Source: Salvator merianae (lineage: Eukaryota; Chordata; Lepidosauria; Squamata; Teiidae). From it: a DNA stretch of 64,000 nt. Location: the NCBI GenBank assembly GCA_003586115.2, contig QVOM02000072.1, forward strand, positions 3,066,361-3,130,360, in the 5' to 3' direction. Below are positions 24,450 to 64,000 of the stretch, one piece after another. The position numbers and the translations under genes were made by a program. The stretch's first letter is position 1, and every line of letters begins with the position of its first letter. Below the pieces are notes generated by a model that worked only from the letters and a program-made list of their open reading frames with translations, made no database searches and was not told the DNA's origin.

Positions 24450-26869
24450 AGTAGGGTTTAACTTTTATTTTTTTTAAAAAAAATGAAACTCCAGTTATAC
24501 AAAGATCCATTTAGAGAGGCATACAAAGGGCCACATGCTCAGGGATCTGAGTTTTTCTGAGTAAAGAAAGCCAGAGACTGGAATCAATTGCTGTAGGCAA
24601 AGTAGCTACAGTGTTTCCAGTTAATAACAAAAGCATGGGTCAGGGAATGTCAAAAACAACATGGACGAAAACTGGGCTGGAATGTTGACTCCTTCCTTCT
24701 TTATCTCAGCATGGAGCAGAAGGAGGCACCTTAGGGGCCAAGAGTCATCAACCAGGTTTTCAGGTGGGCTGACTCCAGAGGCAGCTGGGATGGCCCAGTA
24801 GCCAGTTGGGGCATTGAGCTGTTTGGGGACACCCTATGGCACCTCTTTGGATGCTGCCTTAGTGACAGAACCTCAAAACAAAACCAAAGTGGTCAACCAT
24901 TTTGCAGCTTAGAGCTTTATGTATGCACAAAACACCACTGTAGACAAATCTATACCTACGCTATACTTTTTGCCAGCCTGTGTCCTCTAGAAGTTTTGTG
25001 CTACACAAGCTAGCAACTTTATTATTTTTTAAAATTATCTAGAGCTGATAGAAGTTGCAGTCCTAAACATCTTGAGTGCATCAGACTAGCAAAGACAGTC
25101 ATACATCATAGATTAATGACTTGATTTATAAAGTCTGTGAGAGAGGGACTTAAATACTTGCATGCTTCCAAAACTTTATTTTATTATCCTCCTTACTAAT
25201 ATGACTACTATAATTTAATGTGGATTAAGCAAAAGAATTTGAATGTCCTGTGTTTAAACTCAGAAGCTCCAATGTCCTGAACTTTTATTATCTGACAGAA
25301 GAGTTCAAGGCTAAAACAAAACAAATGGTTGTCTTAATTTTGCCCTGCTGGATCTAAATATAGCAGATGCTGTAGAAAACTTGGAAGAATATGTTAAGAC
25401 ACAAGAATTATTTTCTCTCATTTGTTTAAGAAAAAAACTCACTTCTCCATCTTAAATGAAAGTGCTGCATGTTTGTGGTACATGGAAGGAAAACTCCACT
25501 GCACACCAGGGTACTGGAAAATAGGAAAAGGAATAAAGCCCATTGCATTCACTCTGGGCAGTTTATTAGTAAAACACCATGCTGGTTACTTTCTGTTATA
25601 ACTCTTTTTGCTGTTATAACTCTTCCAAAAAATGCCTGAATTTTTTTTCTTGCCAGGAAGAAGAGATCACCAGCAGGGAGGGGTTATTTCTTTGAGCCAG
25701 CCTGACAGTCACTAATCCTAGTCACTAATCTAGAGTAGCATCTGAATTTATGAACAGACTGCCCAGTAAGCCCTAAAGAAAGAGGAGCCTTGATCAAACA
25801 TGTGTGTCCCCTTGTAATATAGCACAAGAAACCTTATTGTCCCCACAATACTGTGCACTATTTCTTAGACTGATTACACGAGTCTGCTTGTCCATTACAT
25901 CATGGTTTCATACAGCACCCCTAAATTGCTGAGCCACTGAGAATGGTAGGGTGAGCATTATTGTACAGAAAGTGAAGAATATTGTGGAATGAACGAACAC
26001 CCTTACTTGTATATGCTTCTAATAAGAAAAATTGAAAATTTGTTCTTTGTAGATGTGATTCTCAGACTTTTTAACATGATGTCTCCCTTTTGGTTGTCAA
26101 ATGTTCATATTACTCCTCTTTATCTAAAAATTACACTTATTTATACTATAGCCCATTTGTATTTCATTTTTCAATCCATTTTATTATGTATTTGTATTTT
26201 TTTGTGTGATACCAATGTTACTCTACTACTCATGAGCAACTGGTAACTATTTTCTCACTTGTCACAGTTTTGGGGTTGTTATGCCGTGTTCCATACTTCC
26301 GCTTTGAACTTAACCTTTCAGATATGGCAACAGTATCCATCTGAGTTGCATTTGACTCTTCTAGCAGTCATATCCTCTGAAGATGGCTATTGGAGTCATA
26401 TCCAAAAGCTTAGGTTCAAAGCAGAACTATGCAAGATTGCATAACAACCAGAAAACCACAACAAATGAGATAAAACCCAGCCATGACAGGTTCCATTCTC
26501 CCATGGTAACTATTTTATTTACATAGTGAATTTTTCAACTGAATTAATATATATTTTTTCTTAACATCAAACTTTCAACCTATAACACTATGAAACCCTC
26601 AGCTTGGAGGTCACATGCCTCTGTTTGTGAATCAGTGTCGTAAATATCATGTAGGAATTATCCTTCAGGGCAAAGTGTCCTTATTGTTATAGAAACAAAA
26701 CCAATGGGAACGTTTTTTGAAAGATCACCACCTGGTATAATGCAGCGGAATAAATGAAAGGCCCCTTTACAGCTAAAGAACAGAAAGCAAATGGTAAAAA
26801 TCAGTTGACATTCCTTACAATAGGAAGATGTAATCAGGTGTGTTACCCAAATTCTGTGCTTAAAATTTT
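24450..26869. other. Unannotated intergenic DNA
   Basis: No recognisable exon, RNA gene or named repeat. The hydrophobic frame at 25,989-26,246 (+) has no recognisable similarity and is probably chance in AT-rich DNA. Confidence 0.5.
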
Positions 26870-27615
26870 TAACCTTCATAAATGATCTAAGGTCAGGAGT
26901 CAGCAGTGAATTACCTAGATTTGCTGATGCTATCAGATTATGCCAGGTGGTAAAAACAAAGAAGGCTATGAAGAGTTCTAAAAGGATCTCTGCACATTGG
27001 TGAAATGGGCATCAAAGTAATAAATGCTGTTCAACATGAGGAAATAAATGGATGCACATAGGAGAAAGAGTTGTAACTATGCATATAGATAATGAAATCT
27101 GAGTTGGTCATTGTTGACAAGGAAAGAGACCCTAACAACAATGGTAGCTAGTTCAGTGAAAACATCAACCCAATATGTTTCAGATTTTTTTTTAAAAAGC
27201 CAATAGAAAGTTGGGGAAAATAAAAAATGGTACTGAAAATAAAGCTGGCAGTGCTTTAATTGCCCCATCTCAAAAAATATATGGTGGAGTTACAAAAGGG
27301 TCAAAGAAAAGCAAATAAAATTACTAAAGAGCTAGGTGAGCTTCCTTATGAGGAAAAAATGCAATGTTTGGGCCTTTTTAGTTTAGGAAGAGAGCAAGGG
27401 AGAAGAGACTTGGATGCTGACTATCTTTGATGCCTGAAATAGAGTGCCTCTAAGGAGCAGCTGCTGGGAGACTTGGTGCAGGGCTGGGGCTGTGTTAATG
27501 TCCTGCTTGTGAGACCCCATATGGAATGGATCAGGCCCTGGGGGAACAGGCTGTTGAATTAGCTGGGCTACTGGTGCAACACAGCAGTGTGTTTCTTAGG
27601 TTCTTAATACTCACA
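26870..27615 (+). mobile_element. CR1 LINE, RT palm to 3'UTR, heavily decayed
   Basis: At 26,876-26,980 the + strand reads 'FINDLRSGVSSELPRFADA', continuing into 'RLCQVVKTKKA'. This is the CR1 reverse transcriptase around its FADD box, here mutated to FADA. Further decayed RT follows to about 27,080. From 27,280 the CR1 3'UTR appears ('attactaaagagctaggtgagcttccttatgagg', 'agagcaagggagaagagactt') and ends near TTCTTAGGTTCTTAATACTC. Many stops and frameshifts are present. This is the longest CR1 copy in the window. Confidence 0.8.
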
Positions 27616-28399
27616 TACATTGCTGTAGGATAGCATGCAAAAAGGCCATAAGGGTTAATATAACACAGTCTTTTTAATGAGTATGGTTATACAATTTAAG
27701 GTTTGTGGTGGAAAGTGGATAGTTGCCAGGTAGACTCACAATTTTGTGTCTGGATCTGTGGTGAGGAGAAATGTAGATATCTTCCTCCCCTTTGTGTTTT
27801 AAATTGGACTTCAGCTACCGCTTTACATGTCCCTGGGTTACATGTCTTCTGTAAAAAAAAAGTCTGTTACCAGTACAAATAATTCTGATTCTTGCTGTAC
27901 ACATCAGTCCTGCAGCGTCTTCTCTTGAAATTAGTTTGCTGGGGAGAAAAGAGAATTTGAGTTAGATCATGGGAATATGATTGAGATGGCTCACTGATTT
28001 CCTACTGTTTTTAGTACCTGTTTTAAGCAATTTAGGCGATCTGCTTAGTCTATACTATTAAGACTACTAATCTCTTAACTGTTGTTGGTGTGAGCAAAAC
28101 TTTCCTGCAGGCTATTGGGAGAGGGGAAAGGAAGGTTGTGGGGTGAGGATGAGTACTCATAAAGAGAAATACTATTTTGCATCAGTCCCTGTGACCTGGG
28201 GTTGTTAAAAGAAGATATGCTTGATTTGGAAAGGCAGTCGGTCAGTCAGAAAATGAATGACTGTGCCGAAAATCCACCGTTGGATTTGAACTGAGCTCCC
28301 TTATATAAGCAAATGGTAGAGAAATGACATAGTGTTATAGAAACATTGGCTCTCATGTCTTCTAATCTGTCCCTTAGCATTTTTTTAAATAACAGTACA
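27616..28399. other. Unannotated intergenic DNA
   Basis: No gene or identifiable repeat was recognised. Confidence 0.5.
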
Positions 28400-28545
28400 G
28401 CAAGATGTGATTATGTAGTTGTATATTGTATTGTTGCTATGGTTTTTAGTGGAATCTTTGAAATCTGTTTTTCCTGTTGTAACCTACCCTGAGACCTTCA
28501 GGTGTAGGTCGGGATAAAAAAATACTATATAAGATAAAATAGCCT
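28400..28545 (+). repeat. L2-type LINE 3' tail
   Basis: The sequence 'gttgtaacctaccctgagaccttcaggtgtaggtcgggataaaaaaatac' has the CCTGAGACCTTCAGG stem and GGGATAAAAA tail seen at the ends of L2-type elements. Coding sequence is absent. Confidence 0.6.
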
Positions 28546-30127
28546 TTGCAGGTAGTAGTAGCTAATTAACCTTGGCTGATTTCAAAATGCTAAGGAGTAT
28601 CAGACTTGTTTTTAACAGTCTAGTGAGAGAACATCAGGATGTCCCAGAGCTTTGGCCTAGCCTGGGAACTCAAAAAAAAAAATTGAGTTGTTGGAACTGA
28701 GAATGTCATTACCTTTTTATAAGACAAAGTAATTTCAGACATCAGCTTTCAAAGACAATGTCAGTGCTGGAAAGAAGATTACAGTTCTAGTTTGCTAAAT
28801 ACAGCAGAGTCAAATTTCCCTTGGATGTTTTTTTTTCAGTCATTCCAATGGAAGAATGAGATCATCGGCATAGAAAGAACTAGTAAAGGAGCATTTCTTT
28901 GATATCAACCAATGACCAACAGCTGCCTTAAAAAAAGAGGAGGAAAAGGACATTTCCACTGAAATGGTGTACAGTGCTGAGAATGATCATGCTAAAGACT
29001 TCCTAAAGAGTTGTCTGCAGACAGAAGGGCCAGGTGTGAAGCCACACGTTGAGGATTTGGAATGCTTTCAGTTGGGTAGTGGCAAAGCGTGAGGGGCCCA
29101 CCGTAGCCTCAGCTGGTACAGTGCAAGACCCAGTAGCTAACCCAGGTAAGGCCTGCTGTGTTTTGATTTACTTTATCCACTTGTTTTGTTTTCTGTGGTA
29201 TGTGATATAAAACGATGACTATTAACTTGATGATAAATTTCCAATTTATGTACATAGTTGAATTTAAAGAAAGACTGATGTTTACCTACTCAGTGGACGT
29301 CCCCAAATGACTATGTATAGCCTGAGACTTCTGCTACTCCTGAAGATGTCTGAGAATATAAGCAATTTCATGACTAAAGGATGCAGCATTGTGCCTTTAC
29401 AGCTTTTCTATTGCTTTATTCACACTTCTTTTTCAGCTGTTGGGGCTTCCTATGAGAGCTCTCAAACCAGTGTTGAGACAACTTGATGTTGTATATTCAA
29501 GTTTACTTCTGGCAATCCTGGCAGCATTTATGCTGCACAGGTTAGGTGCTCTTGCATCACTCTTTGTTTCCAGTCTTCCAAAAATCAAGTTAGATTGTAA
29601 GAGTGAATAATTGTCTATTGCCCTTGACCAGGTGAGAAATTATACATTGCTTGGAGAACTATATCATTGACCATTCATTTGTTCTTTTCAGCTTGTTGCA
29701 AATAAAAGTCATTCTCCACATTGTTCCTTTTTACACATACCACCACTCTGAAAACCAGTTAAGGACTTTGTCAGGATAGGAATTCTTTGACTTTGGAACT
29801 ATCAACCAGGTTTATTAAGGAAGGGTGGAGATTGATTTTATAATTACAATGAAAAGAGCAGCCCTGTATTTCATAATCTGCTTCTGAAGCAAGAAGCAAA
29901 ACAATTGCCTTCCTGCAAGACCAAATGCTATAGATGAGCAGGTCCCATCTAACTGTATGTGTACCAGATTATCAGTACTAGCAAAAAAAGAAATAAGATA
30001 TCTTTGAAAGTATTTCGTGTCAGCAGATTTTCTGTGCATTTTTCACTAAGGTCCTACAGTAAGACTTTTTAAAAAATTGGTCTTGTTCGTTTTACCTAAA
30101 AATGTTATTTCTCACATTACTCCTGGC
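28546..30127. other. Unannotated DNA; possible upstream exon candidates only
   Basis: No protein-coding exon was recognised. A consensus-like splice donor (AACCCAG|GTAAGG) at about 29,145 could end a non-coding 5' exon of the downstream gene, but nothing else supports it. The frame at 29,389-29,610 is Leu-rich and unrecognised. Confidence 0.4.
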
Positions 30128-30301
30128 TAGGGATGTGCAAAAGAGATGATACAAGCCACAAATATATTGCACCAATCGCTGTTCCACCTCTGCCCTTTAG
30201 CCCCAGCACTTCTGATCCACTGTCCCATTCCATCCCAAGAAGACCATTACAATCAGAATCCTCACAGCAGCTAGAGTATTCCAGGTAGTTTTGCACATCC
30301 C
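30128..30301. mobile_element. hAT-type MITE, copy 1
   Basis: Starts TAGGGATGTGC and ends GCACATCCC, giving inverted termini of about 9-11 bp. It shares these termini with copies at 44,762 and 57,841. The flanks CTCCTGGC and TTCCTGCA match at 5 of 8 positions, consistent with a decayed 8-bp target duplication if the last two terminal bases are lost. No coding capacity. Confidence 0.65.
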
Positions 30302-33300
30302 TTCCTGCAGCTGAAATTCTAGTTTAACTGTATTAGAATAGACGTATCCAGCAGAAACTCATTGTGATCAAACTTCAGATGAGCACTGAGAGTTTTTTTT
30401 AATGCACAGCAAATGTTGAATTACCTCCATCTGGTAACACTGACCATTCTCTCCCCTCCCCTCCCCTCTTTCCTTTTATGTTGAGTCTTACAAGACTAGC
30501 AGCAACTCCTGTGGGATTTTTTTAAAAAAATCTTCTAGAAATAAATGGCTGTGTATGTGGTGTATTCAACATTTACTCTCTGGATCTTTTGCCTCATAGA
30601 CACTTGACATGATCTTGTGTACTAAAATAATGTGTTTCCATTATTTGTGGGTAGAGTTTTTCAACTGCAAATATATGATGATGCCAACATCCCAAGTGAA
30701 ATTAATTCTGGTTCTATTTAAAAAACATTATCAAAATGCTTATTAGGACCTTATCTCCTACTTAATTTGCATTCCCCTTGTTATTCCCCTTGCATGAATC
30801 ATGCTTTCATATTGTGCTTTAGTACCATTGTTTGATTGAGTTGTCCTTTTAGCTGTATTGTTATCGCATTGAGGTGCTAATTTCCATGATAAATATCAAA
30901 ATTCCTGTTTGTAAGAAGGCATCTCAAAAATTGGGTGAAAGGAGGCTGAGGAGCTTCTTGAATGAGGGATAGTATAATTCAAGTCTTATTTATGGGAGGT
31001 GATCATGTTTTCTTTGCTTGTCTGTCTAATCATGCAGCTCAAACCCCCAGGAATAATCTGGTGAGGAATATGGTATAGGGTGATCCACTGGATCAAAACT
31101 ATTCAAGTTGTGAGCCAGAAACACCTCACAACTCACAATTTTTTAAAAGACTGGTGAAGCAAACTATCCTGGAACAAAGAAGAAACAAATGTGAACAGTG
31201 CCCATTCATTTCTAGTTTCCTTAATTGCATGGTTTGTGCCAATCAGTGCAATCTCAGTGGATGGGAATTGACTTTTGGAGACTACTAGTCTTTTAACCAT
31301 GTCTAGGATAAAGTTAAGTCCAGTATTATATAGAGTCTTGTGCGATAAAGATATCAGTGTGGTGCACAGGTTTAGTGCTTTCAAGGTACAATCTAAAACC
31401 CTTCTGCACTGGTATGAGGGAATCAGAAAAGTGCAACTCTAGTTAGAAGCTGAATTTTTTTTGTACCTCTTCTGTAGCTTGTAAAGAGCTACTTAGGGGA
31501 CTCCTTAGTAAAAAGGTGCCTACTGAAATTTATAAAAATCATAAATAATGGTGGGCATCTGTATTAGCAGCCCTTTTTTTTTTTTTTTTTTTACAAAAAT
31601 CAACATTTCAGGAAGTGGAAAACTGCAATTAACATTCCACTATACAAAAAAAAGCAATAGGACAAACCTCAGAAATTACTGAATATATGCACTAAACCCC
31701 AGAAATTTATTGAATAGATGCACTAAACTTGATATCTGGGGTTTGTTATCTTAGAAAATAATACAGTGGTAGAGGAAACAGGCTTCCTTTCGCAGTGTTC
31801 CATCATTGACAATTGCTTTGTCTTGCAGCATTTTATTACCAAGTGGACAAGGTCAACTATTTGCCACTTGTTCTTTGGCAGAAAGAGGGGATCAGGAGAA
31901 AACAGTGTCATTAGTGCTGCAATCCTGACCCCTGATGAGGTGGGGGAGGCTTCCCCAGAAGGTAGAAATACTGTACAGCTTGTGCTACTGCCCCTCCATT
32001 AAAGCCCATTCTCTGGCCAGGCACTTCGTTCCCCATGCAAGGAGGTGCATTTGGAGCCCATTATCTCCCTCCTCCTCTGAAGTGGTTTTTCACTGAGAAA
32101 GGGAGAGGTGTGTGATTGCCTCTCCTTGAAGGTGGGCCAGAATTGGCCCTAAAGTCCTATGTAGAAAGGCCCTTAACTCCCTCTCACAGCTGCTTCTCTA
32201 GGCAGGTGGAGCAGTTGTCCTGCTGGACTGAAAGTGCATTTTGGTCACAGAAAAGAAGACACAGCTGCTGGAGGACACGCAGCAGGGAAAGGCTGGCAGA
32301 GTGGATTTAAATCCATTTCTCTCCACCCTTTTAACACTGTTTTTCCCACTTGAAAAAAAGCAATGAAGAGTAAGCACTTAAAAAGTTTTGCTTCTGCCCT
32401 CCTCCTGCTGAGTGTGGGATTGCATTGTGAATCACTAACCAGCCATAGTGGAATTCTTCCATATAAGTCTTGATAGTTCTGAGGGAATTGTGAAATTATG
32501 TTTCCTGCATGCAAGTGTGTTGCATTTCAGAGTTTGTTTTAGCTGAATAGATGGCATTAGCTTTGAATGGGTTTTTCTTTCTCCATGCATAATACTGCTA
32601 TTAATTTTGATAATAGCCACACCTGCTGATGGAAACGGGTAGAATACGTGCACCTGTCATAGCAATGGAATTGACATTTTGACAATTAATTTGAACTTAG
32701 TTGATTACTTTCAAAACTGTGCACAACCCCTGGAACTGTAAATTGCTGTATTAAAAAAGGGTAAAAGTAGTACAGAGCTGTTCCTCTTTTGTCATGAATG
32801 GATTTTACCATATATAGCTCAGGATTTTCAGTGTGGAGCTGGGCAGAATTTTTGGAAGTTTGTTGACAGTGCAGAAAACCAGATCTATAAAATGTATCCT
32901 ATCTGCTTAAGAGAGGAAGTACTCATGAGACAATGTGAAGAATAAATTCAACATGAAATATTAACGAGATTTGAGATTTTTAAAAGATCACTTTGAAAAA
33001 ATAGGAAATGCCAGAAATGGCTTCAACAAAGACTTATTTAATCAGCAGACCTACAAGTAAGTGTCTGCTGAACCCATCCTAGTGCTTTTTGCAACCATAG
33101 TGTTGGAAGACACTTGAGGAATGATCTCCCTAATCTAAGTTCACAGAGGAAGATTCTAAAAGACATTCTTCCAAATACATTGGCAATCTGTGCCCACTTA
33201 CCTAAGAGTAAGCCCCACAGAATAAATGGGACCTGACTGCATTTGCACATGCAGAAGTATTCTAACAGCATTCAGAAGGAACAGTTTGAATGGTGCTCTT

Positions 33301-33976
33301 AGACCTACCACAAAATGACATATTGTATCCCTGAAATTAAATTTGGTAAATAGATCAAAAATTTGAAATAGATCTATTTGCTTTTGGAGAAGAACCAGTG
33401 ATTGGAAATACACTTTTTACATGTGTCTAATGCATGTGTTTTGAGGGGGGGAAAGTCCAAGTGAAATATATTTATTTACTCATAGTTAATACTCATACCA
33501 GTAAGGAACCAGTTTGTTGTAGTTGTTACATTGCTAGAGTGAAACCTGAGAAACTGAGGCTGAGAACTTTTCAGCTATGGAAACTCACTGGCTCCAAGGG
33601 TAATCTACTTCACAGATTTTTTTGTGAGCGTGAAATGCAGGGAGAACAATACTTATTCATTAAACACATTTTATATCACTTTTTCATATTAAAAATTTCA
33701 AAGTGGTTTCAAGCCAAGTTAATGAAAGCGACTGTATATAAAAACAGTAGTAGGAACTGGGTGAGGATATAAAACAAACATCCATTCTCACTGGGAATGC
33801 CTAGTAAACAGACGCAGAGTACAGCACAATACTGTGTGTTATGAATATGCTTGGAACTTCATTGCTCTTTTTAGCTGTGTCTGGAGGAGGGGGTTAGCAC
33901 ATCTTACATAATATGCACTGTGGTATATTCACTGTCTGCTTATTATTTAATTACTAGTTTTTCCCTTTTCTGACAG
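30302..33976. other. Upstream region or non-coding 5' intron of the USP6NL-like gene
   Basis: No coding exon was recognised. A poly-T run of about 20 bases begins near 31,570. Because exon 1 of the coding sequence begins with a splice acceptor, at least the rightmost part of this region must be intronic. No CpG-rich promoter is evident. Confidence 0.5.
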
Positions 33977-33984
33977 CTTTTGTC

Positions 33985-64000
<30,016 letters not shown>

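Noticed and set aside
28960..29145. Possible non-coding first exon ending at AACCCAG|GTAAGG
   Set aside because: One donor-like site is not enough; no acceptor, promoter or transcript evidence. Kept only as a lead.
29389..29610. 73-codon Leu-rich open frame that looks membrane-like
   Set aside because: No homology recognised, no start context or splice signals; hydrophobic frames are common by chance in AT-rich DNA.
1..33976. Search for a second host gene upstream
   Set aside because: No run of exons with consistent phase or recognisable protein similarity was found on either strand, though short or non-coding genes could be missed by eye.

Overview
This is a vertebrate nuclear DNA window, most likely from a squamate reptile (lizard, gecko or snake). 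Three things point that way: a split-exon gene with GT..AG introns, an AT-rich repeat-dense background, and the particular mix of repeats. That mix comprises CR1 and L2 LINE fragments, reptile-type L1 pieces, an R4/Dong-like retroelement fragment, tRNA- and 5S-rRNA-derived SINEs (one ending in a BovB-like AAC-rich tail), short hAT-type elements and one Tc1-like transposon. Nothing prokaryotic is present, and I see no CRISPR array, operon or rRNA/tRNA gene.

The only host gene I can support lies on the + strand from 33,977 to the right edge. Thirteen exons with consistent phases encode 790 residues of a TBC-domain Rab GTPase-activating protein of the USP6NL (RN-tre)/TBC1D3 family. Exon 1 holds the start codon 8 bases after a splice acceptor, so at least one non-coding exon and the promoter lie upstream and were not found. 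Exons 5-11 carry the TBC domain with both catalytic fingers intact (Arg149, Gln186). The last exon is open for at least 431 codons of Ser-rich, probably disordered tail and runs off the window. Several short motifs resemble primate TBC1D3 more than USP6NL, so this may be the catalytically intact sauropsid relative of the lineage that gave rise to TBC1D3.

Positions 1-33,976 are intergenic or an upstream intron. They hold an L2 3' end (4.2-4.7 kb), a tRNA-derived SINE (5.9-6.1 kb), CR1 3' ends (7.3, 18.5 and 26.9-27.6 kb), an L2 endonuclease/RT remnant (18.6-19.5 kb), a pyrimidine-rich block (19.7-20.15 kb), an L1 ORF1 remnant (20.2-21.2 kb, - strand), a decayed tandem repeat (23.5-24.0 kb), a hAT-type MITE (30.1 kb) and several perfect hairpins. 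No coding exon was recognised there.

The introns hold most of the remaining mobile DNA: an L2 endonuclease fragment in intron 2; a 5S-derived SINE, CR1, tRNA-type SINEs and the Tc1-like element with a second MITE in intron 4; L1 ORF2 and a comparatively young L2 in intron 5; and an R4-like fragment split by a third MITE with an 8-bp target duplication, plus an internally duplicated SINE, in intron 11. Intron 12 contains an unexplained antisense open stretch. Family names rest on remembered consensus features, because no database search was possible.
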